Part shown: piece by piece, positions 1-7,697 of the stretch
Numbering within the stretch: the first letter of the stretch is position 1
Layout of the letters: every line of letters begins with the position of its first letter
Assembly: GCA_964383905.1 (NCBI GenBank)
Contig: CAYLJO010000074.1
Location: forward strand, 1-26,282
Direction of reading: 5' to 3'
Source of the DNA: CAYLJO01 sp964383905
GTDB taxonomy: Bacteria > Acidobacteriota > Blastocatellia > Pyrinomonadales > Pyrinomonadaceae
Length of the DNA stretch: 26,282 nucleotides
Made by a program: the position numbers and the translations under genes
Notes under the pieces: model-generated
What the model was told of the DNA's origin: nothing
What the model saw: only the letters and a program-made list of their open reading frames with translations
Databases searched by the model: none

Positions 1-1014
1 ATCCGCACGCGGATTACTGAAGCGCAGCGCTTGCTCAAATCGCGCCCGACGCCGACCGCGATGAGCTTTTCACCCATTGATCTTGTCCGGATTGCAGCAC
101 TGGACACAAACACCTCACAGATACATATGCTGACGCTGCCGAAAACGACCCTTTTAACCAAAGGCGCGGTTGTTACCTTGACTACCTCGCTTGGAACCCT
201 CGTGCACCTACAGGTGGTGCGTCCCAACTACGTCAATACCGCGGTCACGATTCTGGATAGCATGGGCCGTTCGCTCGTGCCGCTCGTGGTCGAATATCCT
301 ATTGAAAAACGTGGCGTCTTCCGCGAGATGGCCTATTACACGTCGGCGCACCCGGCGCTCCTTTCACCGGATCTGGTCAAGGCCGGACAGTCCTATGTGC
401 GAACGATGATCGACCTGGCGGCAAAGCGGTTGCACGACAAGGGCGTGGCCATCTCACCGCAGATACTCGATGCCGCCGAGCACCTGTGTGTCGTCGAGCA
501 CATCGACCACGAACGCTTTCGTCTTGAGAATCGGATCGCCCTATTTAGCGAAGTCTACGCGCTTTACGGTTTAAATGAGCTGGACACGTTCCGCTACTCG
601 GTAAGCTCTGCCGGGGCCGGCGGAATGGTGCAAATGATCGCCCCGACATACCAGATGGAGAGGTGGAGGCATCCCGGCGTCGGCCTCAATCCGGATTTTG
701 TGCTTGGCATGCGCAATCATGGCAACGCGCTCGAAGCGATGCTGATCTATATACAGGATACGTGGAATGATCTCTCACTCAACCAGGATGTGATCTACGC
801 GCTCAATGCGAAGATCGCCACACCGGCCGACCTGATCGCCGCAGGGTATAACTCAAACCCGGCGCGCCTGCCCCTTTACATTCGGCGCGGCGGCGCTGCC
901 TGGCGCATGCTGATCCCACGCGAGACGCAGACCTACCTGCAAATCTACCATTCGCTGGATAGTCTCCTTCCCATCAAGCCGCGCAGTAACGAAGCTAAAG
1001 CCGAATTGAAGTGA
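1..1014 (+). CDS. Lytic transglycosylase-like protein, 5'-truncated by the window edge
   Basis: The reading frame is open from the first base, so the true start lies upstream; the earliest possible internal start is a TTG at 31. Numbering from that TTG, the C-terminal half matches the SLT fold: a Glu at 183 sits about nine residues before VSSAGAGG (191-198), as the catalytic Glu does before the SxxGAxG motif in the Slt70 family. It is followed by MVQMIAPTY and by a late AAGYNSNPARLPLYI segment that parallels the family's AAYNAGP motif, then IPRETQTYLQ, like the usual P-ET-Y ending. Such enzymes cleave peptidoglycan between MurNAc and GlcNAc. The N-terminal 130 residues are not recognised. Family assignment is fairly secure from motif order; activity is inferred. 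The downstream neighbour is a broken integrase on the opposite strand. Confidence 0.7.
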   Translation: MRTRITEAQRLLKSRPTPTAMSFSPIDLVRIAALDTNTSQIHMLTLPKTTLLTKGAVVTLTTSLGTLVHLQVVRPNYVNTAVTILDSMGRSLVPLVVEYPIEKRGVFREMAYYTSAHPALLSPDLVKAGQSYVRTMIDLAAKRLHDKGVAISPQILDAAEHLCVVEHIDHERFRLENRIALFSEVYALYGLNELDTFRYSVSSAGAGGMVQMIAPTYQMERWRHPGVGLNPDFVLGMRNHGNALEAMLIYIQDTWNDLSLNQDVIYALNAKIATPADLIAAGYNSNPARLPLYIRRGGAAWRMLIPRETQTYLQIYHSLDSLLPIKPRSNEAKAELK

Positions 1015-1161
1015 TCGTGAAAAGTCCATCCGGCGTGTCAGCCCGGAGAATTGCGTGTTTACAGACCCGATAAGAGGCTGGGGCCGAGGAAGTAGTCCTC
1101 CAGGCGGCTAAGTGTTAAGCGCGGTTTGGATAGTATGACGGGGCCAGGGCATAGCTCTCCA

Positions 1162-1722
1162 CTATAATTCGAGCGGGCTCTTGACGCCCTTACCGCCACG
1201 ATTCAGGACGTGCGTGTAGATCATCGTCGTCGAGATGTCGGCGTGATCAGGCAATCCCTGGATTGTGCGGATGTCGGACCCGGCTTCCAAAAGGTGCGTG
1301 GCAAATGAGTGCCGGAGCGTGTGACAACTCGCCCGCTTCTCGACGCCCGCCTGATTAACTGCCTGTTTGACGGCGCGCTGCAACCGATCCTCCGAGGCGT
1401 GATGGCGGCGCCAGGCATTGGCGCGCGGGTCAACCGAGAGCTTGCTGGCCGGGAAAACGTACTGCCAGACCCATTCGGTCGCGGCATTCGGGTATTTACG
1501 CTCCAGCGCGTAAGGCAGATAGACCGCCCCGTTCCCGTGCCGGCAGTCTCTGCATTCTGCAACCGGACTCTGGCGAGTTGATGCTGGAGGGGCTCGACGA
1601 GCGACGCGGGCAGAGGACCGTGCGCCTGTCCTTCTCACCTTTGCCGTCACACACAATGATCTGGCGCTAGCCGAAGTCAAGGTCTTTGATTCTCAAGCGC
1701 ACACATTCCATCCGCTGGAAGA
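1162..1722 (-). pseudogene. intI: Integron integrase (IntI-type tyrosine recombinase), C-terminal remnant with stop and frameshifts
   Basis: Three minus-strand frames together rebuild the C-terminal part of an IntI integrase. From 1722 downward one frame reads ...MECVRLRIKDLDFG, then TAG (1667-1669, where the family has Tyr), then RQIIVCDGKGEKDRRTVL. A frameshift near 1611-1616 leads to LPASLVEPLQHQLARVR. A second shift near 1530-1540 leads to GNGAVYLPYALERKYPN, then CHTLRHSFATHLLEAGSD and the terminal TTMIYTHVLNRGGKGVKSPLEL. The HxxR box and the terminal Tyr box are recognisable, but the usual LLGH is LPDH. The N-terminal core-binding domain and the first catalytic Arg region are absent. Integron integrases recombine attI and attC sites to capture gene cassettes; this copy cannot be functional. 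Its missing 5' end abuts plus-strand genes, the orientation expected for an integron platform. Confidence 0.88.
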
Positions 1723-1763
1723 GCAATGAGCGAACGATAGATGAGATGAAGGAGATTGAAGTA

Positions 1764-2462
1764 ATGAAGCTTTCGACAAAATTGGTATTCGCGCTTGTGC
1801 TGTTGAATCTTTCCTGTGTGTCGCAGAGCATAGCGCAAAGAAATACTGATGCCGTCGCACAGCAACAAGGTATTATTTTAAGTGACGTGCCGCAGAAGAT
1901 TGATACAAAGGCGCGTTACCTATTTTATCTGCACGGCTATATTGTCGAAGCCGGAAACACTCGCCCGACAAGCCCGAAGTTCGGCGTGTACGAATATGAA
2001 CAGATATTAGAGACTTTCAAGCGGAGCGGCTTCGTTGTCATCAGCGAGGCGCGCAAGAAAAACCCTGAAATCGAGCCGTATGCGGCGAAAGTCGCAGAAT
2101 AAGTCAGGCAATTGCTCAAAGCGGGAGCGCCGCCGAAACACATCACCGTCGTCGGGGCTTCGCAAGGTTCATGGATTGCGATGCTCGCGTCTACATATTT
2201 GAAAGATGGCAACGTTAACTTCGTTCTTATCGCTGCTTGCTCCGCCGATGAAGGCTTTAGAAAAATGGTGAATCTGCATGGCAATGTGCTTTCGATTTAT
2301 GAAAAGAGCGACCTTGCGCAGTCTTGTCGGAATTACCGGGCAGACGCGACAGGAATAAATGAGTGGAAAGAAGTGGAAGTCAATACAGGTTTGAAACACG
2401 GCTTCCTCTACCGCCCGATGAAGGAGTGGGTTGAGCCGACAATCGCTTGGGCAGGAAGATAG
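1764..2462 (+). pseudogene. Secreted alpha/beta hydrolase interrupted by an in-frame stop
   Basis: The frame starts at ATG 1764, preceded by AGGAG, and begins with a signal peptide (MKLSTKLVFALVLLNLSC...). A TAA at 2100-2102 interrupts it, and the same frame continues to a TAG at 2460-2462 with no loss of homology-like pattern: before the stop FYLHGY (oxyanion region) and ...YAAKVAE, after it VRQLLKAGAPPKHITVVGASQGS, carrying the GxSxG nucleophile elbow, and later a KHGF segment that could supply the His. The simplest reading is one CAA (Gln) to TAA change. Without readthrough no active enzyme is made. G+C is lower than in the core genes of this window. The substrate is unknown. It lies just upstream of a second, unrelated hydrolase and next to the integrase remnant. 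Confidence 0.72.
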
Positions 2463-2491
2463 ATAGCTATCGCTATAGAGGATTGCACCCG

Positions 2492-3265
2492 ATGATTAGC
2501 CGGCGGGAATTTTGTTTGGCTCTTGGCACGGCATTGCTGTTTCCGGATCGGATTATTGTTACACAAAGCGCAACCTTCCTGCCGAAGGTATATCGAAATT
2601 CACGCAGAGAAGCGATGCCCTACCGTCTGTTCATCCCTCAAAGCTATGACCGACGAAAGAAGTATCCACTTGTGCTTTGGCTGCATGGGGGTGCTGGTCG
2701 CGGTAACGATAATCTACGACAAATATCGGGCGGCAACACTATCGGTTCGCATATTTGGACGTTACAGGAGAATCAATTTAAGCATCCTTGTTTCGTTGTT
2801 GCTCCACAATGTCCCGACAATGAATTGTGGGCAACTATTGAGACAGCAAAGCCTACCGAGCAGACGCGGCTTGTCTTAGAGTTGCTTCAACACTTAGACA
2901 GGGCGTTCAGCCTTGACTCTCAGAGGTTTTATGTTGCAGGACAATCTATGGGCGGTTTTGGCACTTGGTCGGTTATTTCAGAGTACCCAGATTTGTTTGC
3001 GGCAGCAGTACCTATTTGCGGTGGAGGCGACGTATCCGCAGCCTCGAAACTAACCGCAATGCCAATTTGGGCCTTTCACGGAGAGAAGGACGAGGCGGTG
3101 AGTGTGGAGCGATCTCAGAAGATGATTACCGCTATTAGGCAAGCTGGCGAGGTGCCAAAGTACACGGAGTACAAAGGCGCGGACCATGTTATCTGGGACA
3201 GAGTTTTCAATGAGCCCGAGTTATTATCATGGGTGTTTGCCCAGAACCGGACAGGCAAAAGATAA
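2492..3265 (+). CDS. Exported alpha/beta-hydrolase esterase (LpqC/PHB-depolymerase-like)
   Basis: I chose ATG 2492 (257 residues) because it starts a Tat-like leader (SRREFCLALGTALLF) and has GAGG about 10 nt upstream; a longer frame from 2447 overlaps the preceding gene and adds nothing. Motifs, numbered from this start: HGGAGRG at 65-71 (oxyanion hole), GQSMGG with nucleophile Ser152, HGEKD with candidate acid Asp200, and ADH with His232. This matches prolyl-oligopeptidase-like esterases related to CE1 and poly(3-hydroxybutyrate) depolymerases, acting outside the cytoplasm on an ester substrate that cannot be named from sequence. It lies 29 nt after the interrupted hydrolase and has the same lower G+C, suggesting common acquisition. 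The catalytic triad looks intact. Confidence 0.8.
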   Translation: MISRREFCLALGTALLFPDRIIVTQSATFLPKVYRNSRREAMPYRLFIPQSYDRRKKYPLVLWLHGGAGRGNDNLRQISGGNTIGSHIWTLQENQFKHPCFVVAPQCPDNELWATIETAKPTEQTRLVLELLQHLDRAFSLDSQRFYVAGQSMGGFGTWSVISEYPDLFAAAVPICGGGDVSAASKLTAMPIWAFHGEKDEAVSVERSQKMITAIRQAGEVPKYTEYKGADHVIWDRVFNEPELLSWVFAQNRTGKR

Positions 3266-3310
3266 AACAAAGTGGCATGGTGTATATGAACGGGCGGCAG
3301 AACAAGTAAT

Positions 3311-3877
3311 ATGATGCAAATAGAATTTGAAGCTACAATTGATGAATTAGTTGATCTGCATGTGCGGGCAACGGGTCGGTCTAGAGTGGCGCGTTCGTGG
3401 TTACGGCAAGGTGCCGCTTTAACTGCTCTGCATAGCGGCCTTTTCTGGGGCAGCATTGTTTTAATCGTTACTTACACTATTTGGCAATTTCCTATCGCTT
3501 TGATCTTAGCGCTCATCACAGCAGGAATAAGTGCGGCTGTTTCTTGGCTTGTATACCGCGATCGAATCAGACAGCGATATTACAACTATTTTCGAGAACA
3601 GTTCGGGAATAGGGATACTTTCACATTTGAACTGGAATTAAGCGAGGCAGGAATATGGACTCGACAATTTGGCATTCAGAACATGTTTGAGTGGCCAAAT
3701 GTAGAAGAACTAGCGATAACCGAAGATGCCATAGAATTTTATATGTATGGTGGAAGTGCTGTCTCGGCGAGAAAGAGGGCTTTCGCTTCGTCAGTGCAGC
3801 AGCAGGAGTTTATAGATGCTGCTCGGCAACACCTTAACGTCTCGCGCACGTCTTCTAATTGGTTACGCGCCAGCTAA
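3311..3877 (+). CDS. YcxB-like membrane protein
   Basis: 188 residues starting with tandem ATGs (3311, 3314) and a weak Shine-Dalgarno site. The N-terminus (MMQIEFEATIDELVDLHVRA) and the pair of hydrophobic helices at about residues 35-85 are followed by a soluble C-terminal part, with the pattern ...WPNVEELAITEDAIEFYMYGG... then KRAFASSVQQQEFIDAARQHL. That order (short cytoplasmic head, two helices, PH-like tail ending in a 'KRAF...F...A' segment) is typical of the YcxB-like family, whose function is not established. The gene lies 45 nt after the esterase in the same low-G+C block, and its stop codon touches a sequence resembling half of an attC site. Confidence 0.65.
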   Translation: MMQIEFEATIDELVDLHVRATGRSRVARSWLRQGAALTALHSGLFWGSIVLIVTYTIWQFPIALILALITAGISAAVSWLVYRDRIRQRYYNYFREQFGNRDTFTFELELSEAGIWTRQFGIQNMFEWPNVEELAITEDAIEFYMYGGSAVSARKRAFASSVQQQEFIDAARQHLNVSRTSSNWLRAS

Positions 3878-3893
3878 CCACCCATTCAACCGG
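3871..3893 (+). other. Possible attC simple half-site at the 3' end of the YcxB-like gene
   Basis: Right at the stop codon of the YcxB-like gene the sequence runs AGCTAACC, five spacer bases, then TTCAACCGGA. This resembles the first half (R''-L'') of attC sites, for example a TCTAAC box followed by TTCAAGCC in classical cassettes. The AGCTAAC box differs from RYYYAAC at one position. I could not find the inverted partner (a GTTAG-type box) downstream as far as 4500, so at best this is a truncated cassette end. Confidence 0.25.
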
Positions 3894-4170
3894 AGCGGAA
3901 ATAGCTCGCTATTCATTCGCAAGATCACAGTTCGCCGGCGTCACGAACCGTCAGATTGTTCGTGGCCACAGCGTCGGGACGGTCGAATTAGGGGCGGGAA
4001 CTATCGGTTTTCGCGAGCGCGGCGGGAAGCTTTCGCGCTATCACTTTCTTTCTTATCAGAGAGCACTCAACGGCGCGACCGTGCTTACGCTGCTCGCCGA
4101 CCAGTACGAAGTGAACGCCGCCAACGTCAGCTTTTACGGCGAGAAATGGGTACGTGAGCCTAAGCGGTAA
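3889..4170 (+). pseudogene. Unrecognised coding remnant A (3' end of a gene?)
   Basis: One plus-strand frame is open across this stretch and ends at a TAA. Its codons look protein-coding (for example ...VELGAGTIGFRERGG..., ...LLADQYEVNAANVSFYGEKW). No convincing start or ribosome-binding site precedes it, because the frame runs out of the possible attC half-site, so I read it as the 3' part of a lost gene. I do not recognise the product. A minus-strand frame over 3988-4299 also looks partly protein-like, so the strand is not certain. Confidence 0.3.
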
Positions 4171-4243
4171 CCCGACACACCACCAGAGCGCCATCTCGCC
4201 TTTTCGCGGATCGCCCGTCACTTTCGAAATGCCTCCGGCGCGC

Positions 4244-4504
4244 AGCCGCTCTTCGATCAGGTCCATATACTCGGTCGCCAAGAGGTATGTCGCCGGCAAG
4301 GTGCACTTCGGCTATCTGGTGGGGCCGGCCGAGGCTTGCGCCTTTTGGGCGAGAGTGCACGGCGCTCATTCCGCGATAGAGGCACTGGCCCGAGAATGGT
4401 TGCTTCTGATCGACCGCGTATGGAACGAGCAAGGTCAACACGCGCAGGCGCTCCCTGAAGCCGAGCTTCGTCGGCAGATTGCTCAAGACTTGGGAGAAGT
4501 CTGA
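4244..4504 (+). pseudogene. Unrecognised coding remnant B (C-terminal fragment)
   Basis: The frame ending at TGA 4502-4504 has coding-like codon choice and a plausible globular C-terminus (KVHFGYLVGPAEACAFWARV..., then REWLLLIDRVWNEQ, then LRRQIAQDLGEV). Upstream of about 4244 the same frame turns into Ser/Pro/Arg-rich nonsense, while the opposite strand over 4178-4264 gives a better-looking peptide (MDLIEERLRAGGISKVTGD). The stretch therefore looks like joined pieces of two genes. No family was recognised. Confidence 0.3.
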
Positions 4505-4661
4505 CGGAAAGGAAATCTTAGTGCGGCGCGCCCCCGAACAAGCCAATGCACCCGACCGCGGATCAGCATTGACTGTATTCTCCGACGGCTCGGCGGCTGT
4601 TTGGCAGCTTTATCATGCTCTCGCATGTGAGAGTTTCATCATAGAAGTGGAGGCCTGTGCT

Positions 4662-5096
4662 TTGTCACAACTACGACGTTACTGCCCTTTGCTCTTCCTC
4701 CTGACCCTCAGCGCATCCGCCGTCGCTCAGGAGCAGCCTTATACCCCGAAACGCGGCGACCCAGTGCGACAAGCCCTCCTCGACGCCTTGCGTACCCCCG
4801 TCGAGAAGAAGCTTAAGCGGCAGGTCGTCTTCAAGCTGGATCACCTGAAGGTACAAGACGGCTGGGCCTTCCTGCGCGGGGTGCCTCAGAAGCCCGGCGG
4901 GAGGAAGATGGATTACAGCGGGACGGTCTACGAGCAGCTGCAGAAAGACGGAGTGTTTGACGACTGGATCTGCGCCTTGTTCAGGAAGAGTCGGGGTGAG
5001 TGGCGGGTGGTGAAGTATGTGATCGGGGCGACGGATGTAGTGTATGAGGGATGGGACAAGGAGTACGGGGCGCCGGCTGCGATCTTCAAGGAGTGA
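4662..5096 (+). CDS. Small secreted hypothetical protein
   Basis: I placed the start at TTG 4662 because GGAGG (4649-4653) lies eight bases before it and a signal peptide follows at once (LRRYCPLLFLLTLSASAVAQ, cleavage likely near AVAQ-EQ). The mature part is about 120 residues, begins with RQALLDALRTPVEKKLK, and includes VVFKLDHLKVQDGWAFLRG and a terminal KYVIGATDVVYEGWDKEYG. I recall similar small periplasmic proteins in varied bacteria but know of no assigned function. A longer frame from 4479 would put the signal sequence deep inside the protein and is unlikely. It is the last plus-strand gene of the accessory block, and its codon use is closer to the core genes than to the low-G+C block. 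Confidence 0.75.
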   Translation: MSQLRRYCPLLFLLTLSASAVAQEQPYTPKRGDPVRQALLDALRTPVEKKLKRQVVFKLDHLKVQDGWAFLRGVPQKPGGRKMDYSGTVYEQLQKDGVFDDWICALFRKSRGEWRVVKYVIGATDVVYEGWDKEYGAPAAIFKE

Positions 5097-5219
5097 GGAG
5101 GCAATCACAATGTGAAAGCGCCGGACGAGGGACGGGCGGACACGCCTGGCGGCTGTCAGCAGAGGCCCGGGCCGGGTTAACCGTTTGTAGCCACGGCCGG
5201 CAGGTGATCAACCATGAGA

Positions 5220-5270
5220 GGGCATCCGGGATGCCCACGATAAGCGCCCGGTAACCGGCTCGACCGGGCG
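5220..5270 (-). terminator. Tandem palindromes downstream of the ABC operon, possible terminator
   Basis: Two hairpin-capable palindromes lie 113-130 nt past the ABC2 stop codon: GGGCATCC / GGATGCCC (5220-5236) around a single base, and CGCCCGGT / ACCGGGCG (5245-5270) around ten bases. Neither is followed by a U-run, so intrinsic termination is uncertain. They may instead protect the mRNA 3' end. The 5097-5348 gap contains no convincing gene. Confidence 0.35.
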
Positions 5271-5348
5271 GGCAGATCAACTCAACTCTTACCTCTCGGG
5301 AACTCCGCGCGCCGGTTTCAGAATCTTCAGACACCCTCAAAATCCCGC

Positions 5349-7202
5349 TCAGTCACCGAATTGCAGACGACCGCCGAGCGGCTCGGTCGTGCTGTCCTCG
5401 ACGTGTGAGCGGTCGGCATACTGTAGTTTATAGAGTTTCCAGTAGAGACCGCGTTTGGCGAGAAGCTCCTGGTGCGAGCCCTTCTCGCGTATCTCGCCAT
5501 GATGCAGCACAATGATGCGGTCGGCGCGCTGAATGGTCGAGAGGCGATGCGCGACGACGAGCGACGTGCGATTGCGCATCACGCGCTCGATGGCCTGCTG
5601 TATCAACTGCTCGGTCTCTGTGTCGATCGAGCTGGTCGCTTCGTCGAGGACGAGCAGTGCCGGGTCGAACGCAAGCGCGCGCGCAAAAGAGATGAGTTGT
5701 TTCTGCCCGACCGAGAGCCCGGCGCCGCGCTCTTTTACCTCCGTCCGGAATCCGGCGGGCAGGCGCTTGATAAAGCGGTCCGCGTGAACCTCGCCGGCGG
5801 CCCACTCGACGCGCTCATCCGAAATGTCGGCGCGACCCAGGCGTATGTTGCCCTCCACCGTACCGCTGAAAAGAAAGACATCCTGCAGCACGACGGCAAA
5901 GTTCTCGCGCAATGCCTGTAGATCCCAGTCGCGCACATCCGCCCCGTCGAGCAGAATCCGACCCCGCTGCACGTCGTAAAAGCGCATCAAGAGGTTCGTG
6001 ATCGTCGTCTTTCCCGACCCCGTGTGGCCGACAAAGGCTACCGACTGGCCGGGTTCGACCGTGAAGGAGACGTCCTTGAGCACCCAGTCTCCTTCCTTGT
6101 ACGCGAACCACACGTTCTCGAACTCGATGCGCCCCTCCGCGCGCCCCTTCTTTTTCGGACGATCCGGCGATGTAACCGCGACCGGCAAATCGAGTGTCTT
6201 GAAGATACGGTGCGACGCGACGACGGCCGCCTGCAGCACGTTGTACTTGTCCGAGATGTCGCGTATCGGCTGAAACAGTTGCTGCGAATATTGTATGAAC
6301 GCGACGAGCGCGCCGAGGCTGAGCACCGTATTGGCCGCCGTGTTATGCATGACGCGCCAGCCTCCATACCAGATGATCAAGGCGATGCCGACCGCGCCGA
6401 TTAGATCGACGAGCGGGAAGAAGACCGAATAGTAGAAGATCGTTTCAATGTTGGCGTTGCGGTGGTCATCATTAATCACATGAAACTGCCGGCGCGACTT
6501 CTCTTCGGCGTTAAAAATCTGCACGGTCTGCGCCCCCGAAATATGCTCCTGCAGAAAAGCGTTGATGCGGGCGATGCGCGTGCGCACGCGGTCGTAACCG
6601 CGCCGCGCGTGCTTCCGAAACCAGTTCGTCGCCGCAAAGAGCATCGGCACGGTCGTCAGCGTGACGAGCGTGAGCTGCCAGTCCATCCACAGCATCACGC
6701 CGATGATGGCGAAGATCAGGACGACGTCGCCGAGCACATCCGTCACTCCCGACGTGAAGAGCTCGTTGAGCGCGTCGACGTCCGACGTCAGGCGGGTCAT
6801 GATGCGGCCCACCGGATGGCGGTCGTAATAGGCCACCTCCTGTCGCTGCAGCTTCTCATAAAGCTCGCGGCGCAGGTCGTACATGACTCGCTGCCCGACC
6901 GTGTTCAAGAGCACGGCTTGAAAATAGGAGAAGACGAATTGCGCGAGCCGCACGATGGTATAGACGAGGACAAATAAGCCGAGGCCGTTTGTCCGGCGGG
7001 GGATGATGTACCAATCAATCGCGTACTGCGTAAACTTCGGCTGCATGATGCCGAGCAGGTTAAGCGCGAGCGTTAACACCAGTGCGGGGATAAGTGCGCC
7101 CACGTAGGGTTTCAGATACTTAAGAAGCCTGCGCGCGATCTGAAGGTCATAGGTCTTACCGATGGCCTCTTCTTCATGAAATTCTTTGACAACTGCTGAC
7201 AT
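5349..7202 (-). CDS. ABC exporter half-transporter (subunit 2, consensus Walker B)
   Basis: 617 residues with the type IV exporter layout: a six-helix membrane domain (about 30-320) then an ATPase domain. Walker A GHTGSGKT is at 392-399, an LQDVFLF Q-loop near 440, the signature LSVGQ at 496-500, Walker B LLVLDE at 516-521 with the catalytic Glu present, and the switch His in VVAHRLS near 552. The signature deviates from LSGGQ. The upstream partner has the opposite defect (Asp for the catalytic Glu but a perfect LSGGQ), the complementary pattern of heterodimeric exporters such as TM287/288 and BmrCD. GAGG lies five bases before the ATG. Predicted role: inner-membrane export of lipids, drugs or peptides; the substrate is unknown. 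It is last in a three-gene operon, 27 nt after the small membrane protein. Confidence 0.9.
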   Translation of the reverse strand: MSAVVKEFHEEEAIGKTYDLQIARRLLKYLKPYVGALIPALVLTLALNLLGIMQPKFTQYAIDWYIIPRRTNGLGLFVLVYTIVRLAQFVFSYFQAVLLNTVGQRVMYDLRRELYEKLQRQEVAYYDRHPVGRIMTRLTSDVDALNELFTSGVTDVLGDVVLIFAIIGVMLWMDWQLTLVTLTTVPMLFAATNWFRKHARRGYDRVRTRIARINAFLQEHISGAQTVQIFNAEEKSRRQFHVINDDHRNANIETIFYYSVFFPLVDLIGAVGIALIIWYGGWRVMHNTAANTVLSLGALVAFIQYSQQLFQPIRDISDKYNVLQAAVVASHRIFKTLDLPVAVTSPDRPKKKGRAEGRIEFENVWFAYKEGDWVLKDVSFTVEPGQSVAFVGHTGSGKTTITNLLMRFYDVQRGRILLDGADVRDWDLQALRENFAVVLQDVFLFSGTVEGNIRLGRADISDERVEWAAGEVHADRFIKRLPAGFRTEVKERGAGLSVGQKQLISFARALAFDPALLVLDEATSSIDTETEQLIQQAIERVMRNRTSLVVAHRLSTIQRADRIIVLHHGEIREKGSHQELLAKRGLYWKLYKLQYADRSHVEDSTTEPLGGRLQFGD

Positions 7203-7229
7203 GTATCCTCAAGTTCCTGTCGTTAAGGC

Positions 7230-7697
7230 CTACTTGGCTTTATAAGTAGCAGCAAGGAGATGATCGCGCCGCGGTATTTGAAACAGGACGCCGAGCGCGG
7301 CAATGATCAATAGATAGTAGTAGGACGAAGCGCCAGGCAATATGAAACGTACCATCACCCCGATGATTCCGATCAGCTCTAACATGGCCCAGGTGACTAT
7401 ATACGCAGTATTAACCATCTCCGGTCGCTGCCTTGCCTCAGCCTGTTTAAGAAACATGCGCTTCAGCCAGAAAGAGATGAAAAAAATGGTGGCGGCAGCG
7501 ATCATTAAAAACAGAAGCAGCGTCTTGTTTCCACCACCGCCGGCCGGAGGGGCCGCCAGCACCGAAACGAGAAACAGCAGGCCCTCAGAAATCAGAAAGG
7601 CAGACCATATGATTAGTAGCACACGGTGGCGTGCGTCCACACTCGCCTGGTTCGACCCGGGGTTAATCTGGTTCATGATCGGCCGCCCCAATATCAA
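7230..7697 (-). CDS. Small four-helix membrane protein between two ABC exporter genes
   Basis: About 155 residues from a TTG at 7697 that overlaps the stop of the upstream ABC gene (TTGA), or 148 from ATG 7676; neither start has a clear Shine-Dalgarno site. Four hydrophobic segments are visible: VLLIIWSAFLISEGLLFLV, LLLFLMIAAATIFFISFWL, the stretch from YIVTWAMLELIGIIGVM, and YYYLLIIAALGVLFQIP. A basic loop (KRMFLKQAEARQRPE) separates helices 2 and 3. No family was recognised with certainty. Its position, translationally coupled to one half-transporter and 27 nt before the other, suggests an accessory or regulatory partner of the ABC heterodimer, which is inference from context only. Confidence 0.75.
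   Translation of the reverse strand: MILGRPIMNQINPGSNQASVDARHRVLLIIWSAFLISEGLLFLVSVLAAPPAGGGGNKTLLLFLMIAAATIFFISFWLKRMFLKQAEARQRPEMVNTAYIVTWAMLELIGIIGVMVRFILPGASSYYYLLIIAALGVLFQIPRRDHLLAATYKAK

Noticed and set aside
1015..1161. Possible integron or mobile-element boundary after the transglycosylase gene
   Set aside because: No inverted repeats, target duplication or att-like core could be recognised in this 147-nt gap.
3871..4504. A complete attC recombination site
   Set aside because: Only one half-site resemblance was found; no inverted GTTAG-type partner at a sensible distance.
4160..4546. 128-residue minus-strand open frame
   Set aside because: Arg/Ser-rich without motifs, and opposite a plus-strand frame with better codon choice. 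Only a short minus-strand piece in a different frame (about 4178-4264) looks protein-like.
6462..6977. 171-residue plus-strand open frame within the ABC exporter gene
   Set aside because: It is complementary to well-supported coding sequence; its His/Arg/Asp-rich composition is an antisense artefact.
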